Source of the DNA: Chimonanthus salicifolius
Taxonomy: Eukaryota; Streptophyta; Magnoliopsida; Laurales; Calycanthaceae
Length of the DNA stretch: 64,000 bases
NCBI GenBank assembly: GCA_013350335.1
Contig: CM023539.1
Span: 13,702,302 to 13,766,301, forward strand
Direction of reading: 5' to 3'
Below are positions 10,046-21,532 of the stretch, piece after piece. The position numbers were made by a program, and so were the translations under genes. A model generated the notes under the pieces. It had not been told where the DNA came from. It worked only from the letters and a program-made list of their open reading frames with translations, and did not search any database. The first letter of the stretch is position 1; each line of letters begins with the position of its first letter.

Positions 10046-11693
10046 TATCACCCATTGCATGTTGGAGATTAGAGTAAGACTCATCTCAAGCTCCTTCCCA
10101 ATCGGATCTTCTCTTCTCCAAGGTAATTTCTTCACTCTTCCACTTTCCCTTCTCCTCTATGTTGGGTATTTGTTAGGGATTTATGTGGAATGCAATTGGA
10201 ATAACAATGTAGACCTAGAATGGAGAAGATTACATGAAAAAATTTAGAGATTTGTAGTGTGGAGCCTTGCATGGGATGGATGTGAATCCTGAATGGATTT
10301 AATTAATTTAATGTACATAATATAATTTTGATGATTAATAGGTATGGAGAATAAACTGTAAATTGTAACTTAGTTCCTAACTTAATTTTATGTCTTGATT
10401 TAATATACTATATGTAGTTGAGATAATTATTATGTAGGGTAGATAAAATTTTAATTTCTAGTTTAGTATTTGCATTATGTAATTTAGATGGATATTTTGA
10501 AGTATTTTTGTCAAAAACCTTGTGGTTTACGAGAATATTTGGAAATTGTTCAATTATTTGTTTATAGCTTCAGTGGCACAAATTAAAAAAATAAAATAAA
10601 ATGTTACAAGTATATTGAAATATGCCGACTTTATATTTACGTGTATTTGAATAGAAAAGCATTGGACTTACTGAATGATTTCAAACCTGGTTAGCCCCTG
10701 AAATTTTAATTAAGTAGGTATTGTGTCTCTCGTGGGTGAAAGACCCTATACCTGATCAAAGTTTTTGATGGCCATAATCTGAGGTGGTCGCCATGAGTGG
10801 GGATGAAAATGTTGAAATACGACATTATGATCCTAGTTCTACTTGTACAGGGTGTACTCAGTGGCCATAATCCGAGGGGCTCACCGTGATCGAAGATGAA
10901 AGCTCTGAAATACGACATTGGGCTCTAACCAAGAGGGAAACAAGGGGATTGATGTTAAATGGAAAATGGATTTGGTAAATCATGGAGTTTTGGAAAATGA
11001 TTTTGGTAAACAGTGTTATTGTTAAAATAAGTTAATAAATTTTTTTTTTTTGGGGTTCAATTTAGGTTTCCTATATATATACACATGTTTACTTTTGAAT
11101 GCAACATCATCTCCCTTCGAGAGGAGATCAATAGTTAGTTTCTTCAGGTATGGCTCCTTGCAAGCCTTTTATCAGAAGAATTTTTTTATTTCTTTACTGG
11201 GCTTGTGAAGCTCACCCATTTTTACCATTTCAGGGCTAAAGCCTGGGAAGGGATTAACGATTTCCACAAGTTGTCATGAGGAGCCGAACACTTGATAAGA
11301 TTTTCTTTTATGAAATGTATCATATGGTTCGAAGTTAGTTTAATATTCTATTGAGATGTATTCCAATTTTGATACATTCAAGTACTTTAAGCTTATGTTC
11401 TTTATGGATTAACGGGTGTATGAGAATGTTGATATGCATTTATGATGGCTGATTTTGGAGGGGACATGAGGTCCCATAAAATATATATGTGAATAGAAAA
11501 TTATTAGAAGTGTTTATTTGCAGGTTTTAAACATGTTGAAATTTTTTCAAATGTCCGAAATACAAAAGGGAAGTTAAAATTTCGGTAGAATTTCTTACCT
11601 AGGAAAAACAATTAGTTAGACAATTAGAGAAAAAAGTAAAATTAGGTCATTTTTCCCAAACATAAGTCGGTGACCAAGGGTTTGGGGCGTGGC
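10046..11693 (+). mobile_element. Ty3/gypsy-like LTR, right part
   Basis: Continues the element broken at 4878. Features resemble plant Del/Tekay-type LTR R-U5 sequence: GGGCTTGTGAAGCTCACCC near 11200, GGGCTAAAGCC, a 3'-ward GACCAAGGGTTTGGGGCGTGG, and the internal duplication at 10767-10919. No open frame of note. Assignment rests on sequence style and the shared interruption, not on an alignment. Confidence 0.4.
10767..10919. repeat. Imperfect duplication inside gypsy-like LTR
   Basis: GATGGCCATAATCTGAGG... to GAAATACGACATT (10767-10826) recurs at 10861-10919 with about 75% identity, separated by 34 bp. Confidence 0.75.
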
Positions 11694-11949
11694 CAAGATC
11701 AAACGTGAGTTCAACAACAAAGAATCAAGATTTTCCTGGTCTTCAAAATGCAGCGAACCTGAACTTTGTTAGGTAAAATCGAATCAAAGCATGCATGCAT
11801 GAACAAGTGTTGAGCGAGTGTTTTAGCGAAAAGAAGAATAAGTGAGATTCGGTCAACATCAACACAGTGTAGTGATATTTATTTTTTTTCCTTTTTTTTT
11901 TCTCTTTTTTTATTAATAAGGTCTGTAAATTTATGTTAAGATCAAACTT
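11694..11949. other. Unassigned DNA between LTRs
   Basis: About 250 bp containing a short GCATGCATGCATG run and a T-rich tract (11880-11912). No gene or element boundary could be fixed. Confidence 0.3.
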
Positions 11950-13763
11950 TGTTAGTGCCCCGGCTTTGGCGAGTCCCTATGTTTGTCAATTCCATGACTC
12001 AGGAAAAAGCACTTGCTAGAAGCTTAAAAACTTAAGATGATCAAAATTGAAGATCATACAACACCAGATCAACACTCAGCATATAACAGGTATTTGGCCT
12101 ATAGATATTTTAGGTAGCACCCACACCTTAGGATAACCATTCTTAGGCTTAGTTGAACAAATGGTAAAATCATAAAAAGCCTAAAGAGGAAGTTTGACAA
12201 GTGAATTGGAAGCGAACTTGAAAATATCGATTAAGTTCACTATCAGCTTGACCAGTCATTCTCACCGACCCCTCGGTGGAGACAGGATCAACCCATTGTG
12301 GTCAAAGACTAGTCGGCCAGATGGATAAAGGTTCTGGAACATTGAACTGTCATTCTGAGTAAGCCTCTGATTGAGAGTCTTGTATGCAGTGACCTCTCAA
12401 TGATGAACTTAACGACCCCTCGGGGTCAACGACTCGTCAATGATAACTTATGAGTTCTGAAACCTAAAACTCATGTGGACTCTAGAAAAAACAAACATCT
12501 CGGTAATTCAAGACCGATTGAGAGTACTAGGATCGACTCCTCAGTAAAAGGAGATAGGTCGTTCTGGGTAGGACAAGTTCGGAGAGATGAAACTTTGTCT
12601 GCATAGTGTTGCCCCAGATCGAGACCCTCGTATGGACCGACCTCTCGGTGCCATAACTGTCGACCCATCGGCGATACAGAGATGTCGATTGAGTATAAAT
12701 TATAGTGTTGGGAGTGCATTTAATGCTCAACGGTCTGGTGGTTGAACGAAAATATTCTTAGTCATCGACCCTTCGGTGCGCCCGACTTGTCAGTACATGA
12801 CAGTTTCTGAAGCAGGTTGCCTTCTCTATAAATATCAATCCTTTTGCAACCGTTTCACATCCTTTTGGCAAATCCGTTGGACCATCATCATTATTAGTGA
12901 GCTTAAATAAGGGCCAACAAAATGATCACTCTTTCTCTTGCGCTTACACTTGGGAAATCTAATACAACCAATCATAGTGATTGAGATTGTGAAAAGAAAG
13001 AGAGGGGAAAGGATATACAACTAGGATAGATATTGGTAGAACCAATTTCCTAGTCACCCTGAGATTGTGATTGCTCAGCGACGATTACGACTGGTGAACG
13101 TCGGGATTAACTCGGGCACACATTGGGTAGATCTTTGAGAAGAACATGTGGTCGAGAAAGAGCTACTAAAGGCAAGTGCTTCTTGGTTTTAATTTTGTTG
13201 TTAAAACCTTTGTCCTGTGAAAGTGGATTAAGGAGGCTTGGATCAATTTTGTTAGTTAAAACTTTGTCCTGTGAAAGTGGATTAAGGAGGCTTGGCTCCG
13301 GAACTACTATAAAAAATCTAGAGCATAGTCTCTCACACGCGTGGTGGGTGGAATTCCGAGCCAATTCAAATAGGTGGAATTCCTATTTTTCATGTGGTGG
13401 GTGAAATTCTCAATCGATTGGTGAGGTGGAATTCCTACTCTAATTGTGGTGGTGTAAGTCACCACTTAGTGAATTTGGGGAATAGCTTGAGCTAGTCTTA
13501 ACAGTGGATATAGGTTGGCTAACCGAACCACTCTGTATCTTGTGTCCTTTTGTTTGTAGTGTTAGAGTCAATTTCTTATGTTGATTACATAATCACATTT
13601 GCTAACACACACACACTTGATTGAAGTATCTGTTGTACTCTAGTTAATCAATCAAGGAATTTTAAAAGGACCATCGTCTTTAAGCCTAACCTATCCCCCC
13701 CCCCCCCCCTCCTCCCTCTAGGGTCAATCTATTCTAGCACCAAAGAAAGAAAACTCTTTTTCA
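11950..13763 (+). mobile_element. SIRE-type Copia LTR (left)
   Basis: Starts TGTTAGTGCCCC, ends CTTTTTCA and is followed by ATTGGTATCAGAGCC, the usual SIRE/Maximus primer-binding site. Inside are at least five short inverted-repeat motifs of the form ACCGACC(C)CTCGGTG (12250-12790), a TATA-like CTCTATAAATATC (about 12824), a 54-bp tandem duplication and a run of C (about 13695-13709) near the 3' end as in other SIRE LTRs. It does not align with the right-hand SIRE LTR at 15110-16540. Confidence 0.6.
13191..13296. repeat. 54-bp tandem duplication
   Basis: Two adjacent copies of AATTTTGTT(A)GTTAAAAC... with TTTGTCCTGTGAAAGTGG shared exactly. Located inside the left SIRE LTR. Confidence 0.88.
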
Positions 13764-15109
13764 ATTGGTATCAGAGCCTCGTGCTCTTCGTAAAGGATCT
13801 AATCATCTGAGTTGATCCATGCTAAAACAATGGCAATGAGAGAAAGTCATGATATTTCCTAATCTCCATTTGAGAAAAATGAAAAGCAAAATGAAAAATG
13901 TTAGTTGTTTTCATCAACAAATATGCTTGGAAATAGGTGAATTGAAAGTGTTCTAAACCTATGGAAGAGGTATTTGATTAACCCTCAAATTCCACGACCA
14001 CTCAGTCCAAAAATAAGTAGCTTGGATTTGTGATGAAATGTCTATGCACTTTTATTTAAAACATTGGTAGCTTTCGTCAATGGTGTTTTAGAAAATGGTT
14101 ATGAGAGACTCATGAGATATGAATCAGCATAAAAGGCTGAAAGAATCTACGAAGAAATTGCCTCTTCTAGCCCAATGGATGAAATCACCTATCCAGACCA
14201 ATCAATGTACCAAGAAGAAAAGGTGACTGATTAAGTTCATCAATTGAAGAAGTCCAAGTTGAATCCTTTAAATGAAGAGGATGGAGTAAAGGAACTTGAT
14301 GAGGGTGGTGACCTCCAACTGTCCAATAAGGATGTGTACCAAGAGAGTTTAAAATAGGCTCAGGACCTTCACACGATAAATTTGAAAAATGCCCAACTCT
14401 TTAATCAACTTCAAAATGGAAAATGAAGTTGGAAAATGTCTTGAAGTTAATAATCTGAATTTGGGATCAGATTTGAAGTTGTCTCAAGACATGGTTGCCC
14501 AAGGTGATTGTCCTCTCATTTTGGGATAACCTCACGGTACAAAATCTGATATTTTGATTCATAAAGTTAAATGGAAAGGCATCCAAGATCAAAATCAGAA
14601 TTGATAAAAGGCCATCATGGTGTTGTGGACTTAGATTCTAAGTCCCATAATGTTTGTTCAAATGTGTGGAGGGATACCATTATTGGTATCACATTTGAAA
14701 CATGCTTGGGAATCACCATTGTATCTTGCCTTCAATCCATGTTCTTGTTTGATTGTTGGATTAATCTTGTGCAACTTACTCGTGTGTACATTTTAGAAAT
14801 TGAAAAATGTATATCATGTCAATGATAATATGTTAATTACGTTTCAATGCCATACATTGTAAACTTATCTATATTGCTTTTTGTGAAATGCTTGAAGTAT
14901 GGGGGAGGATGCTTATCATAATCAAATATTAAAAAATGTGCTCATTTGATACATTCAAGAAGAAAGGGAGAGAATATTTGTCATTTGAAATGTACCTTGA
15001 AGAAAATGGAAAATTTGTTTCTATGCATGAAGTAAGGGGGAGAATTAGAATTTGTATATCCTTTATGATTTCTGTGCAATGGTTTATCATCATCGAAAAA
15101 GGGAGAGAT
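13764..15109 (+). pseudogene. SIRE internal region, gag remnant with large deletion
   Basis: Only 1.35 kb separates the PBS from the polypurine tract, against more than 6 kb in intact SIRE elements, so most of gag-pol is gone. An ATG at about 13830 opens a gag-like reading frame broken by many stops; the patch NPQIPRPLSP and a Lys/Glu-rich stretch around 14150-14240 are the recognisable parts. The 3' end has AGTAAGGGGGAGAAT and AAAAAGGGAGAGAT (15096-15109), the usual SIRE polypurine tract and its near repeat. Not functional. Confidence 0.5.
13766..13778 (+). other. Primer-binding site, tRNA-Met type
   Basis: TGGTATCAGAGCC, the complement of the initiator tRNA-Met 3' end used by plant Copia elements, placed directly 3' of the left SIRE LTR. 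Confidence 0.8.
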
Positions 15110-16540
15110 TGTTAGCCCCAAGGTTTCAACCCAAAGATATATGGGTATTTTTTATGACAACAAATCCATTAATATGTGATATTTAATATTTTAAATGGTA
15201 TTAGTCTATGAGACACGTATCACATTTCTCTCTTAAGAAGACATGTATTGGATATCATGTCCTTGAAGATGAATATCAAGTTGATGATATCGAGCCTTGT
15301 ACATCAAGCCAAATCTTGGAGATCGAATGGTTTATAAAGTTCAAAGATTCAAAGACTGAAAATCAAGAGCATGGAAAATCAAAGTTATGTATAGAGTCTA
15401 GTCATGAGTGTTTAGGAAATGGTATTGTAAAGGTACTTAAACATTTGAACACCATGGCTTAAGTCACCCTCTAGTAGACCCTAGCATACTAAGCTTGAAC
15501 TTATGCATACAAATGGGGTCCTAGGATATGATTTAGTCCCTAAGACCTATCAAATGTGTTTGAAATTACCAAAAAAAAGCCTAAATTGCATAATACAGTC
15601 TAAGAGTCATTTAAGTCGACTGAATTAAAGAATTCAGCCGACTGAAATATTGGATTTATTGGGGATGTGAATTCAGTTGACTGAATTAAATAATTCAGCC
15701 GACTGAAATAGTGGATTTACAGGGGATGTGAATTTAGCCGACTAAATCTGAAAATCTAGCCGACTGAATTCTTCATTGATAGACTGTGTGGAGTCCGGGA
15801 AGTTTTCAATCGACTGAATCTTCATTTTCAGTTGACTGAATCACGAACGGACATATTTTTTAATCATTAAATACTCTCCCCAAAGGCCCTTTCTCTCACT
15901 TAATGCGTGGCAACGGTCTTAAACATGAACAAAATATCAACCCAAGCATTAATAGGCATTAAACTACTTGACTTACTTGACTTACTTGGAATTACTTGAA
16001 ATCAATTGAGATCAAATCCTAAGCATACTCTAGCTAAAAAAAAATTCATCTTCTTGTAATCTTACCTTGAGCCATTCTTGTTCAAATCTTTGAGTAACTC
16101 TTAGTAAGCTGGATTTGTAAACATTTGAGAGTTACTCCTAAGCTTTACATTGTATTCTTTTACATTTCTTTGAGAGATCAAATTTATAAAGGGTTGGTGT
16201 TACCCTTAGTGAAGGAGAAGGTTGTCTTCATCTTCAAATTAGATAGTATTCTCTACAAGCATTGTAATAGGTTTCTTCTTCACCCTTGAAGAAGAAGTTT
16301 AGTGCATTCAATTCTTAAATTCTATACTTGAGGCGAGGACGTAGGCCAGAAAGCCAAACCTCGTAAAAATCTCGAGTTCAATCTCTTCTCATCTTCTCTT
16401 TTATATTCGGACATTTATCTATTACTTATTTGCATCTTATCTTTCTAAATTGTGTAATTCAAGAAAACCCAAAATGTTTGCATTGACCCAATTCCTCCCC
16501 CCCCTCCCTCTTTCTCTCGGGTCAATTTATGGGCAATACA
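15110..16540 (+). mobile_element. SIRE-type Copia LTR (right)
   Basis: Starts TGTTAGCCCCAAGG right after the polypurine tract and ends with GGGTCAATTTATGGGCAATACA after a C-rich tract. The 3' part has AGGACGTAGGCC...CGTAAAAA, a phrase typical of SIRE R-U5 regions. The upstream part holds a cluster of CGACTGAATT motifs in both orientations (15600-15845). Confidence 0.65.
15600..15845. repeat. Cluster of AGTCGACTGAATT-type motifs forming inverted repeats
   Basis: About ten copies of AG(T/C)CGACTGAA(A/T) occur in 245 bp, several paired with GAATTCAG so that short hairpins can form. The two phrases GGATTTA(T/C)(T/A)GGGGATGTGAATT recur between them. Located in the U3 part of the right SIRE LTR. 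Confidence 0.85.
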
Positions 16541-16599
16541 CTTGATTTTAAGTTCTATTCATGTGTCATAGGTTTTGGTGATATCCTTGCTGTCAACCT

Positions 16600-17345
16600 A
16601 TGGGAAATAATAATAACATTAATGAGGAAGAATACTCATGGAAGTGAGATAGTCCATCCAGTAATCATGCAGTTTCGCAACTCATTTTCTAGCATTACAA
16701 AGTATTTTAAAAAATAAAGGCAGATTTCAGGCTATGGTAGTTAGCAAAGAATTGATAGATAGTAAACGCGCTACTAAAGAACAGAAAGGACAAAGACATG
16801 GATGAGTTGATTTAGAGCTCTTCCTTTTTGGTCTGACTAGTGAGGTTGTAGTGACAAGCATTTAAACCTCTTGTAAAAGTGCTATGCATGGTTGATAGTG
16901 ATGATGGGCCGTCCATGGACTATATTTATCATGCTATATATAAAGCTAAAGAAGTCATAAAAAGACACAATAAGAGAACTGAGTAAAAATTCAACATCGA
17001 TGTGTCATCATCAAGAATGTTGACTAAAGCTATTCCTTATTTGAATATTATAGATATTCACTGGGATCATCAACTGCATCGTCTACTTCATGTTGTTGGG
17101 CGTTGTCTTAATTTGTCATAGTTTTATAATAATATCAATATTTTTTTTGGTTTTTAGTGGAGTTCTTGATTGCATCGAGACATTATATTGTAATGATATT
17201 GCAATGCAACAATCAATTAGCAAAGAGCTTAAATTTTATAGAGAAACATCAGAAGACTGGGCATAATTTGGTTATTAAAGATTACGACAAAATGATTCCA
17301 AGTATTTTTTTTACATTTGATTATTCATTTACTTTGATTAACTAG
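16600..17345 (+). pseudogene. hAT-superfamily transposase pseudogene fragment
   Basis: A decayed reading frame resembles plant hAT transposases of the DUF659/dimerisation type. Recognisable patches are EIVHPVIMQFRNSF (about 16646), the KRATKEQKG patch (about 16770), PLVKVLCMVD-like LVKVLCMVDSDDGPS, YKAKEVIKRHNKRTE (about 16935-16985), HWDHQLHRLLHVVGRCLN (about 17057-17115) and LDCIETLYCND (about 17166). Frames change between patches and several stops interrupt, so it is dead. A likely C-terminal acidic tail sits at 20700-20834, separated by inserted elements. TIRs were not found. Confidence 0.6.
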
Positions 17346-17570
17346 GAATTTTCATGTCTTTTTATATTCTTGCGCTTCATTGCCGTTTACACTTGATTGG
17401 TGGATGAATTGGAGGTTCAACTCCAAATTTGCAAAAGATGTCAATTTGCATTTTAAGCCAAATTTGTACTTCTTCTGAATATGAGCTTTATTGGAGCATC
17501 AAAGGTTAAATGATTTGGTATACATCCATTACAATTTGTGCTTGTTAGAAAGGTAAAAAGTATTTAGAAT

Positions 17571-17593
17571 TATATATATATATATATATATAT
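17571..17593. repeat. (TA)n microsatellite
   Basis: Eleven uninterrupted TA units. Confidence 0.95.
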
Positions 17594-18408
17594 TTAAATG
17601 ATTAGTCCCAAAAGGGAAAAGTAAGCCAAAAAAAAACCTGATACAAATATCATATTACACATTAACAGACTCAAACAGTCTGAAAATTGAAAACATAACC
17701 CAATGAACAAACATTTTGGACATACACGGCTAAGACAAAACAGTAACAGACAACCAGAATTCCAATCATTTTGCAAACCCCATTTACACTTGATTTTCAT
17801 ATTAGATGACCTTCGGCATCATTGCACTTTTTCTCTAGATTACAGCTAAAGAGCTAAATTGGAACAAACTTCCCGATTTAATACATTGCATTCTTGCTTC
17901 CACTAGTACCCCTCCTACTGTAACAGTTATTGCAGTAGATTAGGCTACTGATCAGCAAAACTGTAGCAGAATTAACTGAAAACATATTCCTAAGTGGTAC
18001 CAGGATCAGAGACTACAAGTTCTAGGATATACAACAAAATAAAGGCATTCTTGAATTTTCTGTAGTAGATACTGAACTGTCATTTCTTCGTATATTTAGA
18101 GTTAAGAGAATATGTTATTATTAGAAGTTGCTCAAGCCTATTAGATTCAAATGTCTATTCAATGTAAATGAAGGAAACATATAACAAAGAAGAAAGGAAA
18201 TGACTCAATGTAGACGAAGGAAATATGTAACAAAGAAAAAAGGAAATTACAGAGAGGAGACAAATAAGTCAAATTCCATTTGATAGAAGAATTATTACAA
18301 ACTCTAGAAAGTAGACCTCATTATATGATGTAAGTTATTTTGAGGAACTCCTAAATTTAGGACTCCTCTCCCCCACATTTCATTATACTAATCTACGTGC
18401 ATTAAGCT
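17594..18408. other. AT-rich DNA, no gene seen
   Basis: No coding or structural element recognised. Two similar phrases (AATGTAAATGAAGGAAACAT and AATGTAGACGAAGGAAATAT, about 18160-18230) are a small local duplication. Confidence 0.4.
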
Positions 18409-19763
18409 TTATTTGCAACACTACTTCTCTTATTTATAATATTCTTCAAGCTTGTGAAAATAATAATACTTGGTCTCTCACTAAAGGAGAGGAGATTTGT
18501 TTTATTTATAATAAAATTGGAATACATCAAGATAAAGATAAAACTCATCTAAGTCTATGATAAAATAAATTCAAATAATAAGATAATGAGATAAACCTAT
18601 CTAAATTCTATCATTAAGATAAATCTAATCTAATTTAAATTCTATCAAGCCCCCGCAAGCTATAACGTGTATGGAATAACACTGAGCTTGGAAATGACAG
18701 AAATGACAGATGAACATGGCACACTGACTAACCATATAAAGTGATGGAGCAGCACACTGATTGACTGCTTATTGGATGAACTGGCAGCACACTGGCTTGC
18801 TGCGGAGAGGAAGTGGCAGCGCACTGACTGGCTGGGAAGATGACAGACTGCAAACATACGGCGAACATATATTGTGGCCTTTAAAAGAGAGAATGGTTTT
18901 GTGTTTTTTTTTTCTCTTGGTGAATGAGGAAATGGGAAATGGCATGGAGCATGTACGTGAGTATTGCAATGAATGGGATTAATAAATGAGGTACATGGAA
19001 ATGTAATGATCGGTCAAAGGCAAGGGTTTCCAAAGCTTCCAACATGGGTATCCTTTGGGATTGAAATGAGAATGAAGAAAAGAAAAGGGTGAGTGGGATA
19101 TGAGAAGAAATCTACCAACATAACATCGACAGAGAGAGAGGAAGGATATGGGCAGATCTGTATGTTTGGAGATGAGGCTGCCTGTTAAGATGAAGAAGGC
19201 TTCGCAGATCTGAAACTGGAATCAAATGGGACCGCTGAATAATGGTAGCAGTGCAATGGAAGCGAAGACGAGGGGAATGGTGTGATCGGAGAGTAGGGCC
19301 TGCGAATCTGCAAAAGTCTGAAGAAGATCAGCCACAGTAGATGCACGGTAGAGATGATGAAATCAAAGAAAAGGGCTTGGGGTGCCCAGATTTGCATGTT
19401 GATATGAAACATGGGCAGATCCTTTTTTTTTTTTTTTTTTAATGAATCAAAATCAAGGAAAGGGAAAAAAATTGAAATGTGTGGAGAAGAGGGTTAATGG
19501 GATGGTTCCTCCTTAATGTCCTCTCCCTCTGCCAGAAGTGTCTCCTCCGACAGAGGGAGAGAAGAGAAAGCTAGTTGACATTGACGAGCAACACTACTTC
19601 TCTTATTTATAATATTCTTCAAGCTTGTGAAAATAATAATACTTGGTCTCTCACCAAAGGAAGAAGCGATTTGTTTTATTTATAATAAAATTGGAAATAC
19701 ATCAAGATAAAGATAAAACTCATCTATCATTAAGATAAACCCAATCTAATTTAAATTCTATCA
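18409..19763 (-). mobile_element. Short non-coding Copia-like LTR element, minus strand
   Basis: Direct repeats 18414-18647 and 19588-19763 (the right copy lacks about 55 bp) act as LTRs of a minus-strand element starting TGATAGAATTT and ending AGTGTTGCA. Before the 3' LTR on the minus strand is the PPT-like AGCTTGCGGGGGCT. The last 200 internal bases are homologous to the 3' internal region of the 4879-10040 element: both carry repeated GCCAGTCAGTG(C/T)GC(T/C)GCC phrases, then AGCTTG-PPT-LTR. The first internal bases share CTCCCTCTG(C/T)CGGA with that element. Internal region about 0.94 kb, no gag-pol motif. AAGCT lies at or near both outer ends. Confidence 0.6.
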
Positions 19764-20319
19764 AAGCTAATAAGCTTTTAACTATCTCTTGATCTATTGA
19801 CATATGGAAAATTTCTTATTTAATTTGGTGTTATTTATCATCACTTGATTTCTTATTGGCTATTGTTTATAGCAGTTCTGTTGTTTACTCAACCCACATT
19901 ATGTATAGCTGGTTAGCCAACAAAATGCAAGATCAAAACATGGGTTATTGGTTGGTTTGGGAGGTGGAAGGAGGGGAGGGGGCAACCTTATGCAATGTTC
20001 GTGGAGGATCCAAAGAAAATATTGTGTGCCTGTAGGTCCATAAAATATTTCATGTAATCTTATTTTAGTACAATTGCCAAATTAAAGAAAGATGTTTATA
20101 ATTAAAGAAAGATCTTTGTAATCTCCAAAGATGTTTACAGTTGCCAAATTTTGTTCTGCATTAACAACAGTTTTTGCTTTAAGATTTTTCATCTAGGATT
20201 CAAATCTTCTTCTTGGAGTTGGAGATACACTATGTGTTATAGACATGGATTGCCCTTGTGTGGATTTTCCATATTTAGTCAGCATCTTCAGTTTTTTATG
20301 TTCATCTTTATTCTTTGAT
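19764..20319. other. AT-rich DNA, probably hAT remnant background
   Basis: No readable gene. Lies between the two pieces of hAT-like coding sequence. Confidence 0.3.
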
Positions 20320-20396
20320 AAAGGTATCAAAGTTTTTTTTTTTAACGAAAAGGTAAGTTCATTAAAGAGGGGAAACCCCTAAAAGGTATCAAAGTT
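20320..20396 (-). mobile_element. Minimal LINE 3'-tail insertion with 15-bp TSD
   Basis: A perfect 15-bp direct repeat AAAGGTATCAAAGTT (20320-20334 and 20382-20396) flanks a 47-bp insert. Read on the minus strand the insert ends ACCTTTTCGTTA followed by A9, the form of a plant L1 3' end. It is an extremely 5'-truncated retroposition. Confidence 0.75.
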
Positions 20397-20699
20397 GCAA
20401 TTGATATTTGTGTAATATTTTTGTTTTGATAGAAATTCGAAGAAAAGGACATGTTTTGATCTAATATCTTTAGAAAATATTGGCATACTATAAGATTGGA
20501 TACTTGAGTTAGAGTCACCCCTATTAAACGAGGAGGAACTACAAACTTGGGAGAGACTGACACAACCTACGAGTGTTATAACTCAATTGAAAGTAGTTGG
20601 TTTGGCTATGCCTATTTAAATTATAATCATTGTCGATACATTATTACTTGAATTTTAGATTTTATAACATAGAATTGCATATATAATATTCTCATACAT

Positions 20700-20834
20700 A
20701 TATATTCTTCAATTTCAGTGAATTTGACGAAGAAGAATGATGGAAATGACACTGGAAACTTTTTTTCTTCACATGATCACAATGAAGATGAAGATATTGG
20801 TTCTTTTGGAAATAATGATGACTTTGCAATTTAA
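20700..20834 (+). pseudogene. Possible hAT transposase C-terminal acidic tail
   Basis: An open stretch ending in TAA encodes an Asn/Asp/Glu-rich tail (HDHNEDEDIGSFGNNDD), like the C-terminal tail of plant hAT transposases. It lies in the same orientation as the fragment at 16600-17345 with two retroelements between. Link inferred only. Confidence 0.35.
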
Positions 20835-21176
20835 ATATTATTATTTTTGGATATTAACTAATATTGAGTTCTTTAGTTGTTTTGGATATTAATTAGCAAT
20901 GAGTTGTTGATGGTATTTTGGATTATGAAACTTATTATTTTGATGGTATTATTGGATGATGGCTATTGGATTGTTAGATGAGATTATAGATTATGAAACT
21001 TTTTTGTTAGAATGATATTGGATTATTAGTTTTTTTATATTTATAATTGTGTTTGTGAGAATAAGAATATTTTTTTATGAAAATATAACCTTAGTTAATA
21101 ATTTAACATTATTTATAGTATTATATTGATGGCATGGGTTTGATTGAATTTACTATGATTCGATTCGGTTGAACCT

Positions 21177-21414
21177 TGTAACGACCTGACCCGAACACAA
21201 GGCTTAGGGCTTGACTTAGCAAGAAATTGTCTGCTTTGGGCCTCGCACACAAGCGAGCCCGCATGGTTTTGCTTTTGGGCCCGAGCCCACATGGCCCGAC
21301 CCAAAACGCGTTCTACTTGAGTACAAGTGGGTAGCCTCAAATATACCCTCACCCCTTTTCTTTCCAAACCGATGTGGGACTTCCCACATTAGTTTTTTGA
21401 AGCAGGATATCACA
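21177..21414 (-). repeat. TRIM LTR, left copy (3' LTR of minus-strand element)
   Basis: 238 bp, with TG..CA ends. Contains GATGTGGGACTTCCCACAT, a short palindromic motif shared by several plant TRIM families. Confidence 0.85.
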
Positions 21415-21532
21415 ATCACTCCCCCTAAAGCCTCAAGCCATCCCCGGTTCGACCTGGTCCAGCTCAACAACTCCAGGAAAGGAGGAAAGACCCACACAGT
21501 CTGAGTGTTGAACTCGGCTCTAATACCAAATT

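Noticed and set aside
10706..10918. Repeat-containing minus-strand open frame
   Set aside because: It simply reflects a duplicated non-coding LTR segment (10767-10919).
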